Shown here piece by piece: positions 34,135 to 44,479 of a stretch of DNA of 64,000 bases; the stretch's first letter is position 1, and each line of letters begins with the position of its first letter. The stretch covers positions 186,001 to 250,000 of the forward strand of contig NZ_CP011029.1 of the NCBI RefSeq assembly GCF_002221525.1, written 5' to 3'. The translations under genes and the position numbers were made by a program. The stretch is from Pseudoalteromonas espejiana DSM 9414. GTDB taxonomy: Bacteria > Pseudomonadota > Gammaproteobacteria > Enterobacterales > Alteromonadaceae. The notes beneath the pieces were generated by a model, which saw only the letters and a program-made list of their open reading frames with translations, was not told the origin of the DNA and made no database searches.

Positions 34135-35211
34135 ATGCTTAGCGCTATTAATAATGGGTTTCAACCTTTGGGTATTAATACTAAGCAGTACAGTGACTCT
34201 CGCTGGTGGCTAGGTATGCTGCTGGTGGTTATTTTAGCGGGGGCATCTGTTGCATTAAGTAAGTTACAAATAATGCAAAGTGCGCAATTTAGCTCACTCA
34301 CTATTGGTATTGTGCTTGGCATTATTGTGGGCAACGGTGTGTTTTCGCGCATTGCTGCGCGTACAGATTTAGGTGTTGATTACGCTAAAAGTATATTGCT
34401 TAAAGCGGGCGTTGTGTTGTTTGGTTTTAGAATAACTTTTACACAAGTAGCGGGCGTTGGTTGGCATGGCCTATTAACCGATGTGGTAATGCTGCTAGGT
34501 ACTTTTATATTAGCAATTCAACTTGGCAAACGTGTATTTAAGCTTGATGAGCAAACAACCATACTAATTGGGGCAGGTAGCTCTATTTGTGGTGCCGCAG
34601 CAGTTATGGCAACCGAGCCAGTTATAAAAGCACAAGCGCATAAAGTATCGGTAGCGGTGGCAACGGTAGTGGTGTTTGGCACGTTAAGTATGTTTGCCTA
34701 TCCAGTAATGTTTGAGTTTATGGGGTTGAGTGAGCACGCGTACGGCATTTTTGTTGGGTCAACCATTCATGAAGTTGCGCAAGTGGTTGCTGCGGGCACA
34801 GCGGTAAGCGCCAATGCGGCCGATACCTCCGTGATAGAAAAAATGCTACGCGTAATGATGCTTGCACCATTTTTAGTGGGCTTATCGTTTTGGCAAAGTA
34901 AAAAGCATGCAAACATAAACGCACAGGGCAGCGAGCATAAATCGGGAATTACGATTCCTTGGTTTGCGGTGTTATTTATAGTGGCAAGTGGCGTGCATTC
35001 GTTATCGGTCATTCCTCAAGGTGCTACAAACGCCATTGTATGGTTTGATAATATATTGCTTACCATTGCCATGGTTGCACTTGGGCTACGTACCCACGTT
35101 GGTGCTATTCGCCAAGCGGGTATTAAACCACTGTTATTAGCAGGCTGTTTATTTTTGTTTTTAACCTTAGGTGGCTTTGCTATTAATGTAGGCATTGCGC
35201 AGCTGTTTTAA
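34135..35211 (+). CDS. YeiH/UPF0324 family membrane transporter
   Basis: 358 residues with about ten hydrophobic segments. Family motifs include IVGNGVF, KSILLKAGVVLFGFRITF, GAGSSICGAAAVMATEPVIKA and FVGSTIHEVAQVVAAG. YeiH proteins are often annotated as putative sulfate exporters, but the substrate is not settled. It is transcribed away from the adjacent LysR regulator, which likely controls it. Confidence 0.88.
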   Translation: MLSAINNGFQPLGINTKQYSDSRWWLGMLLVVILAGASVALSKLQIMQSAQFSSLTIGIVLGIIVGNGVFSRIAARTDLGVDYAKSILLKAGVVLFGFRITFTQVAGVGWHGLLTDVVMLLGTFILAIQLGKRVFKLDEQTTILIGAGSSICGAAAVMATEPVIKAQAHKVSVAVATVVVFGTLSMFAYPVMFEFMGLSEHAYGIFVGSTIHEVAQVVAAGTAVSANAADTSVIEKMLRVMMLAPFLVGLSFWQSKKHANINAQGSEHKSGITIPWFAVLFIVASGVHSLSVIPQGATNAIVWFDNILLTIAMVALGLRTHVGAIRQAGIKPLLLAGCLFLFLTLGGFAINVGIAQLF

Positions 35212-35237
35212 ATATAACCTGCTGGAGGTAGATTGGA

Positions 35238-36545
35238 TTAAAAAGGCCAATCTACCTCGTTTAGGTGATCAAGCTGCTCTGTTTTATTACTGTGCCCATG
35301 CCACTTTTTGGTATAAGTGCCATTTGGGTCAAACTGCGCGGTTTGCTTTTGTATATTAAAGTGGCGACCCCCACGCGGATCTACCCCTACACCGGCTATG
35401 TACTGCCAGTTACCCCAGTTTGCTGCTACATCATAATCAATAAGTTGTTGTTCAAAGTAGGCTGCACCGTATCGCCAATCAAGGCCAAGCTCGTTCACTA
35501 AACAGCTTGCTGCAATTTGCCTTGCACGGTTTGAAATGTAACCCGTGGTGTTTAGCTCTTTCATAATGGCATTTACAAGTGGGTAAGGTGTTGTGCCATT
35601 ACACCAGGCTGCAAAACGTGTTGGTATAAAAGTAGTGAGTGGTTTAGTTTGTTTTTGACCTTTAAAGCTAAACAAACTGTTACCCGCTTTAAGTGCGTGC
35701 CATTTAAAATACTCTCGCCATAGCAATTCAAATTTAATCCAGTAAGTAGACTCGTTTGCCGTGTTGCTTTGCTCGTAATCTTCCACTGCTTTGTAAACTT
35801 GTTTTGCACTTATACAGCCAAAGGCAAGCCAAGTACTAAATTTGGTGGTGTTGTTAAAGCCATCAAGTTCGTTGCGAGTCGTTTTATAAGTGCTTGGCAT
35901 TACACCTGCAAAATACTGCTTTAAATGTGTTTGCGCGCTGTTAAGCCCGCCATGCATTGCGCCTTTATTTGTTACACGTTCTATAGGTTTTTTGGCGCAT
36001 AAGGTTATTGGTTGAGGGAGCAAACCGTTTGGCAAAGTAGAAGGTGTAATGGGGCTATTGGCGGCCTCTACCTTTTTACGAAACGGGGTAAAGTGTTTAG
36101 GTAATTCGCTTAAATCAAAGGGGAGGTCGCTTTGTTTATAGAGCGTGTCTTGCTGAGTTCCTGTAAATTGTGTATTTGGGCAATGTGCTTTGAGTAAGTT
36201 TATTTGGCGTTGCTCGTACAGGCCAAATTGCTCACTGTATACCACTTCATCAATATTTTGCTCATTTATACACGCTTTTAAAAGCGATACGGGTTCGCCT
36301 TCAAGCACATGCAGGGTTTGCCCGCGCTCAATAAGTGCTTGTTGTAGCTCGTACAAGCTTTGCATTAAAAACTGCTGCTTATGTATGCCGTAGGGTTTTT
36401 GTTGGTAGTTATTATTTTTAAACCAGTGCGGGTTTATAACAAATACAATATCAAGCGCACATTGCTGCAACGCTAGGCCACTAAAAATTGGGTTATCGGT
36501 TAGGCGTAAATCGTTTTGTAGCCAATATAAAATGCGTTTGCTCAT
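35238..36545 (-). CDS. DASH-type cryptochrome/photolyase
   Basis: 435 residues from the chosen ATG at 36545 (MSKRILYWLQNDLRLTDNP); the open frame runs 14 codons further but the upstream part has no leader character. The alpha/beta photolyase domain is followed by the helical FAD domain: KTTRNELDGFN, STWLAFGCISAKQVY, WIKFELLWREYFKWHA, TGYISNRARQIAASCLVNELGLDWRYGAAYFE, YDVAANWGNWQYIAGVGVDPRGGRHFN. These are DASH cryptochrome features. DASH proteins repair cyclobutane pyrimidine dimers, chiefly in single-stranded DNA, using blue light. Confidence 0.9.
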   Translation of the reverse strand: MSKRILYWLQNDLRLTDNPIFSGLALQQCALDIVFVINPHWFKNNNYQQKPYGIHKQQFLMQSLYELQQALIERGQTLHVLEGEPVSLLKACINEQNIDEVVYSEQFGLYEQRQINLLKAHCPNTQFTGTQQDTLYKQSDLPFDLSELPKHFTPFRKKVEAANSPITPSTLPNGLLPQPITLCAKKPIERVTNKGAMHGGLNSAQTHLKQYFAGVMPSTYKTTRNELDGFNNTTKFSTWLAFGCISAKQVYKAVEDYEQSNTANESTYWIKFELLWREYFKWHALKAGNSLFSFKGQKQTKPLTTFIPTRFAAWCNGTTPYPLVNAIMKELNTTGYISNRARQIAASCLVNELGLDWRYGAAYFEQQLIDYDVAANWGNWQYIAGVGVDPRGGRHFNIQKQTAQFDPNGTYTKKWHGHSNKTEQLDHLNEVDWPF

Positions 36546-36610
36546 ACTTATGCTCTGGTTTTTATAATCATTAACTTTACGAAGCAAAAGCTGGTAGGGA
36601 TTAGTTTTGA

Positions 36611-36670
36611 GGCGTTTAAAAAGGGTTTAAAAAGGGTTTAAAAAAAGGCGTTTAATAAGGGTTTAAAAAA
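36611..36670. repeat. Short tandem AAGGGTTTAAAA-type repeats
   Basis: About 60 bp made of repeated GGCGTTTAA and AAGGGTTTAAAA blocks (three copies of the latter). It lies in the leader of the cryptochrome gene, between its start and the terminator of the preceding gene. Slippage-prone by nature; no other role is seen. Confidence 0.65.
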
Positions 36671-36691
36671 AGGCGGTAAATAATACCGCCT
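36664..36691 (-). terminator. Terminator after the DUF885 gene
   Basis: On the minus strand AGGCGGTA (36691-36684) pairs with TACCGCCT (36678-36671) around a five-base loop and is followed by about seven T. It lies 10 bases beyond the DUF885 stop. Confidence 0.88.
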
Positions 36692-36700
36692 CCTTTAATG

Positions 36701-38428
36701 TTAAATAGCCGATTTTTGTTTTGCTATCCAATCGTTTATTACGTCTTCAAGTACTGCCATAGGGAGCGAACCTTGGCCTATAACTGTGTCGTGAAAGCTG
36801 CGTATGTCAAATTGTGGGCCGAGTTCTTTTTCGGCTTTTGCACGTAGTTCTCGTATTTTTAGCTCCCCCATTTTGTACGAGAGCGCTTGGCCTGGCCATG
36901 AAATATAACGATCTATCTGATCTTCTACGGCGCTTTGTGGCAATGCCGTGTGACTGGCTAGGTAATCAATTGCTTTTTGGCGGCTCCAACCAAAGGCATG
37001 AATGCCGGTATCAACTACTAAACGCACTGCGCGCCACATTTCGTATCCTAAACGGCCAAAATCGCTGTACGGGCTTTGATAAAAGCCCGCTTCTTTACCT
37101 AAGTGTTCTGTATACAGGGCCCAACCCTCGCCAAAAGCAGAGTGGCTAAGTGTGCGTCTAAATTCGGGTACATTTAACTCCATAGCAATGGCATTTTGTA
37201 AATGATGCCCAGGTATGGCTTCGTGTAAGCTAAGTGCTTCTAAATTATATAAAGGCTGCAGTTTAGGTGTTGAGGCTAAAAAGTAAGTGCCAGGAGAGCG
37301 GTTATCGGCCGGTGGCATATAAAACGCCCCACGACTCGCTGAACCTTTAATAGTAAAGGTATTACGCGGTAAATGGCCAAAGTAAGTGGGGAGTTTGCCA
37401 TACATTTTTTGCGTTATAAAAGCGGTTTTTTCTAGCAGGTCTTGCGCGTCTTTTGCGTAAAACTGCTCATCGGTTGCTAAAAATTCTAAAAACTCGCTAT
37501 AGGTGCCATCAAATTCTACTTCATCAATAATGCTTTGCATTTGCGCTTTAATACGCGCAACTTCTATAAGACCTAGTTCGTGTATTTGTTTAGGTGTGGC
37601 GTTTGTTGTGGTGTAGTAATTAACGGTGTATTTGTAGTAATCAAGCCCGCCTTTAACGCTTGCAATGCCCGGCTGTGCTCTACAATGTGGCATATAGTCA
37701 TCTTTAAAAAAGTCGTATAAATGCTGATAAGCCGGAATTACTTTGTCTTCAATTACAGCTTGGGCTTTTTGTTTTAAGCTTGCTTTTTGCGCTGTACTAA
37801 AGGTATTAGGTATACGCGTAAAGGGCTCGTAAAGGGCGCTGTTTTCGGGGTTTTTAACTATATGCGCACTAATGCTTTGGCTGTAATTTTCAAAGGTTTT
37901 GCAGTAATGAGTAAAGCCTGTTTTTATACCTTCTTTCATTAAATCAATATTTTGCTGATTAAAGCGCGGGTAGTCGGCAAGGCTTATTAAAAATGCGTCG
38001 TAATCATCAGCTGTTAAAAAAGCCATATTAGCGGGTGCTTCAGCAAAATAAGTATGCCAGCCACTTAAAAAATTAATCGGAAAATACTTATCTTGATAAA
38101 GGTAGCTTTGCTGCTCGGTTTCTCGCTCATATTTAAATAAGCGATAGTTCATTAGCTGCTCGTTGTTGAGCGTTTTTGGGTCAATGTTGGCTAAGCTTTT
38201 TAGTACGCTGTTGTTATAAGCTTGGCGCTTTGCAATGGCTTGCTCGCTCCAATTTGGTAATGTGCCATTTGGTTTCCAACCGTCTGGATCGGTTCGAAAA
38301 AATATTTTTTCAGCTTTGGCGTTTTGCCAGTGGCTATCAATAATGGTTTTTAAATCGCCGTTACTGTCGGCAAGGCTTGGTAGAGAGGTGGCAGCTAAGC
38401 AAATAGCTAAAATACGTTTTTTAAACAT
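36701..38428 (-). CDS. DUF885 family secreted putative metallopeptidase
   Basis: 575 residues. A signal peptide (MFKKRILAICLAATSLPSLA) leads to a mostly helical protein. The DUF885 signature LHEAIPGHHLQ (His402, Glu403, His408) is an HE...GHH zinc-type motif. Nearby RGAFYMPP (366-373) and GEGWALYTEHLGKEAGFY are also characteristic. Members are thought to be periplasmic or lipoprotein carboxypeptidase-like enzymes, but few are characterised. Transcribed alone, with its own terminator. Confidence 0.85.
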   Translation of the reverse strand: MFKKRILAICLAATSLPSLADSNGDLKTIIDSHWQNAKAEKIFFRTDPDGWKPNGTLPNWSEQAIAKRQAYNNSVLKSLANIDPKTLNNEQLMNYRLFKYERETEQQSYLYQDKYFPINFLSGWHTYFAEAPANMAFLTADDYDAFLISLADYPRFNQQNIDLMKEGIKTGFTHYCKTFENYSQSISAHIVKNPENSALYEPFTRIPNTFSTAQKASLKQKAQAVIEDKVIPAYQHLYDFFKDDYMPHCRAQPGIASVKGGLDYYKYTVNYYTTTNATPKQIHELGLIEVARIKAQMQSIIDEVEFDGTYSEFLEFLATDEQFYAKDAQDLLEKTAFITQKMYGKLPTYFGHLPRNTFTIKGSASRGAFYMPPADNRSPGTYFLASTPKLQPLYNLEALSLHEAIPGHHLQNAIAMELNVPEFRRTLSHSAFGEGWALYTEHLGKEAGFYQSPYSDFGRLGYEMWRAVRLVVDTGIHAFGWSRQKAIDYLASHTALPQSAVEDQIDRYISWPGQALSYKMGELKIRELRAKAEKELGPQFDIRSFHDTVIGQGSLPMAVLEDVINDWIAKQKSAI

Positions 38429-38636
38429 AGTTATCCGTTATTGGCGAGTTAGTCGCGCTTTTTTATTTTAATTTGTGCTCAATATAGTACCAAGTTAATT
38501 TAATCAATGCGCTTACTTTTACAGCTCATAGTTATTGGTTTTATATTTTGGTTGAACAAATTTCACTGCGTAACTGAGTGGCGCACTAGTTTATTGTTTT
38601 ATCAGCGTTTAGAATGATTAAAACTTATTATAAAAA

Positions 38637-39233
38637 ATGACCGTCATGTTTAATAAAGTAATCGCCTTAATTGATGAAGCTAACAACCAAGATCCAAATA
38701 CTGAGCAATTTAATGGGCAAAGCGTGCCCAAAGAAAGCCTCTATGCTACTCGTATGAGCGACATGCTTAGCCGTTTTAACCCAGGTGCAGATGAGCTTAT
38801 GCAAATTGCAGTGCGTGGGCAGCATATACAACGCTGGAAGTCGCCGCGTAGTGACTTTGAAATGAACAAGCAAGGCTATCATCAATGGCGCAGTGCACTT
38901 TATATATTTCATGCAAGTAGTGTTGTAGCGCTTATGCAACAAGCTGGGTACAGCGATGCTGAGCAAAACAGAGTGTACGATGCAGTCGCTAAAAAAAATA
39001 TTAAACGTAACCCCGACAGCCAATTAGTAGAAGATATAGCAAGCCTTGTATTTATTGAGCATTACATGCTCGGGTTTGCTAATGCAAAGCCAGATTATAA
39101 TGAAGAGAAATGGATTGGGATTATTCGCCGTACATGGCAAAAAATGTCAGATGACGCGCATGAGTTTGTACTTGCAGGTAATATTACATTGCCCGCACCT
39201 TTAGTTGGCCTTATTCATAAAGCACTTGAATAA
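38637..39233 (+). CDS. DUF4202 family protein
   Basis: 198 residues recognisable as DUF4202 from VIALIDEANNQDPN at the start, then ELMQIAVRGQHIQRWKSPR, the GYHQWRSAL segment and IASLVFIEHY. A cytosolic helical protein of unknown function; conserved His and acidic residues suggest a metal site. An ATG at 38646 is an alternative start. The zinc-ribbon protein follows 34 bp on and may be co-transcribed. Confidence 0.85.
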   Translation: MTVMFNKVIALIDEANNQDPNTEQFNGQSVPKESLYATRMSDMLSRFNPGADELMQIAVRGQHIQRWKSPRSDFEMNKQGYHQWRSALYIFHASSVVALMQQAGYSDAEQNRVYDAVAKKNIKRNPDSQLVEDIASLVFIEHYMLGFANAKPDYNEEKWIGIIRRTWQKMSDDAHEFVLAGNITLPAPLVGLIHKALE

Positions 39234-39267
39234 ATAATAAAAGCATAAAAATAAAAAGGAATTTTAA

Positions 39268-39771
39268 ATGTATTGTCCTCGTAGTAATACGCCACTTGAA
39301 CCTTTACTTGTTGGCGGCATTACTGTTTTTACGTCAGAGCAAGGCGGCGTATTTTTTGATAACAGCCAAATTTTTAAGTTTAGCTCGCCAGAGTTAAAGC
39401 ACGGTCAGGTATTACTTAAGTATTTGAGCAATTACATTGAAGGTGAGGGCGATGTATCATCGCGAGTAAATTGCCCAAAGTGCCCAAGCATAGTGATGAT
39501 GCGCCGGTATTTTTCACCGCTCAAAGTGGTTGAAATAGACGAATGCCCAGGTTGTGCAGGAATATGGCTTGATAGTGGTGAGCTAGCAAAAATACACGAA
39601 AACCATTTAACACCCAAAGAGAGAAAGTTGTTAGCCCACGAAATGGCAACTAACCATGGGTTTATAACTATTAAGCCACCAAAATCAAAATATTACCCCA
39701 AAGCGCCTAAAAATACCCAAGCCACGACAGTTGAACGGTTGGTGCAATTGGCATTACTTAATCTTCAATAA
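39268..39771 (+). CDS. Zinc-ribbon (TFIIB-type) protein
   Basis: 167 residues. A first half-ribbon YCPRSNTPLEPLLVGG at the N-terminus is followed by a full zf-TFIIB domain, NCPKCPSIVMMRRYF...VEIDECPGCAGIWLDSGELAKI. This is the pattern of small bacterial zinc-ribbon proteins of unknown role. The first ribbon has only one cysteine. AAGGA precedes the ATG. It ends at a bidirectional terminator shared with der. Confidence 0.8.
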   Translation: MYCPRSNTPLEPLLVGGITVFTSEQGGVFFDNSQIFKFSSPELKHGQVLLKYLSNYIEGEGDVSSRVNCPKCPSIVMMRRYFSPLKVVEIDECPGCAGIWLDSGELAKIHENHLTPKERKLLAHEMATNHGFITIKPPKSKYYPKAPKNTQATTVERLVQLALLNLQ

Positions 39772-39804
39772 AAAACGGCGTACTAAAAAGTACGCCGTTT
39801 TTTT
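39771..39804. terminator. Bidirectional terminator between the zinc-ribbon gene and der
   Basis: A 14-bp stem AAAAACGGCGTACT (39771-39784) and AGTACGCCGTTTTT (39789-39802) with an AAAA loop and T run. It lies between convergent genes. Confidence 0.92.
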
Positions 39805-39828
39805 GTAATAAATTAACGCTTATGCAGT

Positions 39829-41295
39829 TTATTTATTACGGTTTTCTTTTGCAAAGGCACGTATTTTACGTTTTTGCGAAAGCGTTACTTTGTTAGTACG
39901 CCCTGCAAATGGGTTATCACCTTCTCTAAATTCAATTTTGATTGGGGTACCCATAATTTTAAGTGCTTTACGGTAGTAGTTCATAAGGTAGCGTTTGTAG
40001 CTATCTGGTAAATCATGAACTTGGTTACCGTGAATTACAATACGTGGCGGGTTATAACCACCGGCATGCGCGTATTTAAGCTTAACACGACGACCACGAA
40101 CAAGTGGCGGCTGGTGATCGGCCTGTGCCATGTCCATAATACGGCGAAGCATTGCGGTGCTAATACGCTTAGTTGCTGACTCGTACGCTTCATCAACCGA
40201 TTCAAATAAGTGGCCAACACCTGTACCATGAAGTGCAGATATAAAGTGCAAGCGTGCAAAGTCAATAAAGCCTAAACGGCGATCAAGCTCTGTTTTAATA
40301 CGATCTTTAACGTAATCATCAAGCCCATCCCATTTGTTCACGGCAATAACCAATGAACGACCTGAGTTAAGCGCAAAACCTAATAAGCTTAAGTCTTGAT
40401 CAGAAATACCATCGCGAGCATCAACAACAAGTAGAACAACGTTTGCATCTTCAATTGCTTGAAGTGTTTTAATTACTGAGAATTTCTCAACTACGTCGCT
40501 TACTTTTTTACGCTTACGAACACCTGCGGTATCTATCAAAATATATTCTTTGTCGTTACGGGTCATCGGAATATAAATAGAGTCGCGGGTTGTGCCTGGC
40601 ATATCGTATACAATTACACGTTCTTCACCGAGTATGCGGTTTGTAAGTGTAGACTTACCTACGTTAGGACGGCCGATAATCGCCAGTTTTACAGGTTTAT
40701 CTGCAAATGCTTGATGGTCTGTATCGTCACCTTCGGCTTCTTGATAAAGGTCAATTAGCTCTTCGTCATCATCGGCAACGTCTTCATCTAGTGCGGCAAG
40801 TTCTGCAATCACAGGTTGTAACGTGTGCTCAAGTAGTAATGTAATACCACGGCCATGTGCAGCTGCAATGTGATGTATTTCACCTAATGATAATTGGTAA
40901 AATTCAGCACAGTTTGAGTCGGCGTCAATGCCGTCTGTTTTATTAGCAACCACAAAGCACTTTTTCTCTTGCTTGCGCAAGTGATTAGCAATGGCTTGGT
41001 CGGCTACGGTCATACCTACGCGGGCATCAACCAAAAATAATACAATATCGGCTTCTTCAATGGCGAGTAACGACTGGTCGGCCATTTCGGTTTCGATGCC
41101 TTCTTCAGAGCCATCAATACCACCCGTGTCTACCACGATAAATTCATAGCCATCGTAATTAGCTTGGCCATATTTTCTATCTCGTGTTAAACCTGGAAAA
41201 TCGGCTACGAGTGCATCACGAGTACGTGTTAAACGGTTAAATAATGTGGATTTGCCCACATTGGGTCGCCCAACTAGAGCGATCACGGGAAGCAT
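39829..41295 (-). CDS. der: Ribosome-associated GTPase Der (EngA)
   Basis: 488 residues with two tandem GTPase domains, unique to Der. The first opens [18 protein letters not shown] at residue 5, and the second [16 protein letters not shown] near residue 210, each with its own DTAG/DTGG and NKxD motifs (NKTD, NKWD). A C-terminal KH-like domain follows ([14 protein letters not shown]: [20 protein letters not shown]). Der acts in assembly of the 50S ribosomal subunit. It is the last gene of the minus-strand housekeeping block; a hairpin lies just upstream of its start. Confidence 0.97.
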   Translation of the reverse strand: MLPVIALVGRPNVGKSTLFNRLTRTRDALVADFPGLTRDRKYGQANYDGYEFIVVDTGGIDGSEEGIETEMADQSLLAIEEADIVLFLVDARVGMTVADQAIANHLRKQEKKCFVVANKTDGIDADSNCAEFYQLSLGEIHHIAAAHGRGITLLLEHTLQPVIAELAALDEDVADDDEELIDLYQEAEGDDTDHQAFADKPVKLAIIGRPNVGKSTLTNRILGEERVIVYDMPGTTRDSIYIPMTRNDKEYILIDTAGVRKRKKVSDVVEKFSVIKTLQAIEDANVVLLVVDARDGISDQDLSLLGFALNSGRSLVIAVNKWDGLDDYVKDRIKTELDRRLGFIDFARLHFISALHGTGVGHLFESVDEAYESATKRISTAMLRRIMDMAQADHQPPLVRGRRVKLKYAHAGGYNPPRIVIHGNQVHDLPDSYKRYLMNYYRKALKIMGTPIKIEFREGDNPFAGRTNKVTLSQKRKIRAFAKENRNK

Positions 41296-41320
41296 AAACT
41301 ACCTCTTTAAAAAACAACAA

Positions 41321-41343
41321 AAGGCTTCGCAGTGCGAAGCCTT
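41321..41343 (-). terminator. Hairpin terminator between bamB and der
   Basis: A 10-bp stem AAGGCTTCGC (41321-41330) and GCGAAGCCTT (41334-41343), followed on the minus strand by TTTTGTTGTTTTTT. It lies after the bamB stop and 25 bp before der, so der expression may depend on read-through or its own promoter. Confidence 0.75.
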
Positions 41344-41369
41344 ACAAAAAACCTTTAAGTGTTAGCTAG

Positions 41370-42548
41370 TTAGTTCGGTATTTTAACCGCGCTAACTTCA
41401 CCATCACGGGTGTATAAAATTAGCTTGTCGTCGGCAACAACGGGCTCAACAAAAAAGCCTGAGCTGTCAAAGTCTTCACGCGCTACTAACTCGCCAGTTT
41501 CTTTGTTAAGCCAATGTAGGTTACCTTCTTGGTCACCTAAAGCTAAGTGGCTACCTGCAACTGCAGGGCCTGTAAGGTACCAACCACGTAGAGCGGGTTG
41601 GCTCCAACGTTCAATACCTGAATTTTTATCTAATGCGTAAATTACGCCATCGCTATCTACTAGGTAAATAGTTTGTGCATCCATCGCAATTTCGCGGTAG
41701 CTGCTGTATTCACGCTTCCATACTACGTTGCCTGAGCGAATATCTACCGCTGCTAGGTTGCCGTTGTAGGCAATTGCATAAGCATAAGGGCCGCTAATAA
41801 TTGGCTGTGTATCTACATCAACTAAACGTTCAAATTCTGATGCGCCTTTAGCTACGGCAATTTCTGCACTCCATGCTGAGTAGCCGCTTTCAGAAATAAG
41901 TACACTTAATTTACCTGTTTCTAAACCTACTAACACACCACCATTTGCAACCGTTGGTGAGCTTTGGCCGCGTAAAGTAAGCGGTGGCACTTCTTGTTCA
42001 AAGTTCCAACGCTCTTCGCCTGTATCTGGGTGAAGCGCTAATAATTTACCAGAGCCTAAGTTTACAAAAATTAGGCCATCGCCTGCAGCTGGTTTAGACA
42101 GTGCTTCGCCAGGTACATTTTTACGCCATACTTCTTCACCCGTTTCGCGGTCTAGGGCAATAATAAAACCGTGCTCAGAGCCTACGTAGATTTTACCATA
42201 AGCTTGTAAAATACCACCTGATAATTTTGCTGTGCCGTTATCAGACCATGGCCAAAACGATAGGTCTTCACGTACATCGGTTTCCCATAATGTATCGCCG
42301 TTAGTAAGCGAAAGCGCTTCTACTTGACCTTCACGGCTTGCAACATAAATAGTGTCTTTGTATATAGCAGGCGATAAACGAGAAAAATAATGTTCTACAC
42401 CATTGCCTACCGACTCTTGCCACACTACGTCTGTTTCAAACTGATTAACAATTTCAGGAAGTACTAACTCGTCTTCATCATCACTTGATGAACAACCCAT
42501 TAGCGTTGCCATACATAAAGCAAGGGTTGCTGTTGTTATTTTTTTCAT
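41370..42548 (-). CDS. bamB: Outer-membrane assembly lipoprotein BamB
   Basis: 392 residues: a lipoprotein signal with lipobox LMGC, then an eight-bladed PQQ-type propeller with repeated blades (GDTLWETDV, GEEVWRKNV, GEERWNFEQEV, GNVVWKREY, GIERWSQP). BamB scaffolds the Bam complex that folds beta-barrel proteins into the outer membrane. It follows yfgM by 10 bp, the conserved order in gammaproteobacteria. Confidence 0.96.
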   Translation of the reverse strand: MKKITTATLALCMATLMGCSSSDDEDELVLPEIVNQFETDVVWQESVGNGVEHYFSRLSPAIYKDTIYVASREGQVEALSLTNGDTLWETDVREDLSFWPWSDNGTAKLSGGILQAYGKIYVGSEHGFIIALDRETGEEVWRKNVPGEALSKPAAGDGLIFVNLGSGKLLALHPDTGEERWNFEQEVPPLTLRGQSSPTVANGGVLVGLETGKLSVLISESGYSAWSAEIAVAKGASEFERLVDVDTQPIISGPYAYAIAYNGNLAAVDIRSGNVVWKREYSSYREIAMDAQTIYLVDSDGVIYALDKNSGIERWSQPALRGWYLTGPAVAGSHLALGDQEGNLHWLNKETGELVAREDFDSSGFFVEPVVADDKLILYTRDGEVSAVKIPN

Positions 42549-42558
42549 ACCTAAAACC

Positions 42559-43179
42559 TTATGCCGCTGGGCTAGTTACTGCTAGGTCATCTAACTTAAT
42601 TTGTAATAAAGGGTTAGTGTTTAAACCACCTGCATCAGCCGCTGCTTGGTATGCAGTGCGAGCTTGGTCCTTATTACCTTGCGCAATGTAAATATCGCCT
42701 TTAAGTTCTGCTACGTTGGCGCTGTATGCCTCTGGTAGTGGCGAGTTTAACGTTGTAAGTGCTTCATCGTACTTGCTTTGTGCAAGTTGAATACGTGCTA
42801 AACGAGTAATCGCAATGGCTTTAAGCTCTTCGCTTTGTGCATTTGATACAATCCAGCTTAGTTTTTCGCTAGCTAGGTCTAGCTTTTTTTCATCAACAGC
42901 GTCTTTTGCCGCAACAAATGCAGCAAGCGTTGCGTAGCTTGTATCTTGATTATTTTTAATAAATGTATCTGCAGAGCCAAGTACGTCGTCACTTTGTACA
43001 AGTGTTGTATATTCGTCAGATGCTTGCTCAGCAGTCGTAATTTGGTTTTGGTTATAAGCTTTCCAACCGTATAAGCCGCCTAAACCTACAATTACACCTA
43101 GCGCAAGTGAAATACCGTTTTCGCGAAAAAAGCGTTTAATGGCTTCTGCTTGTTGTTCTTCTGTTGAATAAATGTCCAT
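42559..43179 (-). CDS. yfgM: YfgM-type tetratricopeptide membrane protein
   Basis: 206 residues: a short cytoplasmic start with IKRFFRENGISLALG leading into one transmembrane segment (about residues 18-38), then a periplasmic TPR-like helical domain (RLARIQLAQSKYDEALTTL, ELKGDIYIAQGNKDQARTAYQAAADAGG). YfgM associates with the SecYEG translocon and periplasmic chaperones. It lies between hisS (19 bp) and bamB (10 bp), the usual operon position. Confidence 0.94.
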   Translation of the reverse strand: MDIYSTEEQQAEAIKRFFRENGISLALGVIVGLGGLYGWKAYNQNQITTAEQASDEYTTLVQSDDVLGSADTFIKNNQDTSYATLAAFVAAKDAVDEKKLDLASEKLSWIVSNAQSEELKAIAITRLARIQLAQSKYDEALTTLNSPLPEAYSANVAELKGDIYIAQGNKDQARTAYQAAADAGGLNTNPLLQIKLDDLAVTSPAA

Positions 43180-43198
43180 TGTTACCTCTTAAGTTAGC

Positions 43199-44479
43199 TT
43201 AGCTATTTATAAGCTCAGCTAATAGCGCTTTAGCTTGTTCTAATTCTAGTGTGACTTGCTCTTTACGCTCGCGTAAATATTTGATGGTCACAACGCCTTT
43301 TTCTAATTCATCTTCGCCAATAATTACGGCAACAAGTGCATCGCTTTTATCAGCACGTTTTAATTGTTTTTTAAAGTTACCGCCGCCAGCATGTACCATA
43401 ACGCGTAAGCCTGGTACGTCGCTGCGCAGTTGCGCTGCAATGGCAGGTGCTTGTACGCTTGCTTTGTCGCCCATTGCCGCTAAATATACATCAGCGTTAC
43501 GGCGAATGTCACCCACGCACTCAAGTGCTTGTAGTAACAATACTAAGCGCTCTAGGCCCATAGCAAAACCAACTGCAGGTGTTGCTTTACCGCCAAGTTG
43601 CTCAACTAAGCCATCGTAGCGTCCGCCAGCACACACAGTACCTTGTGCGCCTAAGCTGTCGGTTACCCACTCAAATACAGTGCGGTTGTAGTAGTCAAGG
43701 CCACGTACTAACTTTTCATTAACCGTGTATATGACGCCAGCTGCGTCTAAACGTTCACATAAATTTGCAAAATGTTCTTTTGATTCAGCATCTAAATGCT
43801 CAGACAATTTAGGGGCATCCACTAAGATCGCTTGCACGTCTGAATTTTTGCTATCAAGTACACGTAATGGGTTTGAATACATACGGCGTTTTGAGTCTTC
43901 GTCGAGTACGTCGGTATGTTGTTCAAGGTAGGCTACAAGTGCATCGCGGTAATCGGCGCGCGCTTCGTTAGACCCTAACGAGTTAAGCTCTAAACGTACG
44001 TGCTCGCTAATGCCAAACGCTTTCCATAATTGCGCTGTTAATAAAATAACTTCTGCGTCTATGTCGGCTGTGGCAATACCAAATGTTTCTAAACCAAATT
44101 GGTGAAACTGACGGTAGCGACCTTTTTGCGGACGTTCATGACGAAACATTGGACCCATGTACCAAAGGCGTTGCTCTTGGTTGTACAGTAAACCATTTTG
44201 GTTACCTGCACGCACACACACTGCGGTGCCCTCTGGGCGAAGTGTTAGCAAATCGCCATTGCGATCGGCAAAGGTGTACATTTCTTTTTCTACTATATCG
44301 GTAACTTCACCAATAGAGCGTTTAAATAAATCGGTTGATTCTACAATAGGAAAACGAATTTCTTGATAACCGAACGAAGCTACTGTCTCGCGTAAAATGT
44401 TTTCTACTTTCTGCCAAACTTGCGTGTCGCCCGGCAGACAATCGTTCATACCGCGAACTGCCTGAATTTGTTTTGCCAC
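43199..44479 (-). CDS. hisS: Histidyl-tRNA synthetase
   Basis: A 426-residue class II synthetase. Class II motif 1 is near the start ([14 protein letters not shown]), motif 2 is [19 protein letters not shown], and histidine-specific loops [15 protein letters not shown] and AGGRYDGL follow. Motif 3 is [10 protein letters not shown], and an anticodon-binding domain closes the protein. It charges tRNA-His. It precedes yfgM and bamB in one transcription unit; 137 bp separate it from ispG. Confidence 0.97.
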   Translation of the reverse strand: MAKQIQAVRGMNDCLPGDTQVWQKVENILRETVASFGYQEIRFPIVESTDLFKRSIGEVTDIVEKEMYTFADRNGDLLTLRPEGTAVCVRAGNQNGLLYNQEQRLWYMGPMFRHERPQKGRYRQFHQFGLETFGIATADIDAEVILLTAQLWKAFGISEHVRLELNSLGSNEARADYRDALVAYLEQHTDVLDEDSKRRMYSNPLRVLDSKNSDVQAILVDAPKLSEHLDAESKEHFANLCERLDAAGVIYTVNEKLVRGLDYYNRTVFEWVTDSLGAQGTVCAGGRYDGLVEQLGGKATPAVGFAMGLERLVLLLQALECVGDIRRNADVYLAAMGDKASVQAPAIAAQLRSDVPGLRVMVHAGGGNFKKQLKRADKSDALVAVIIGEDELEKGVVTIKYLRERKEQVTLELEQAKALLAELINS

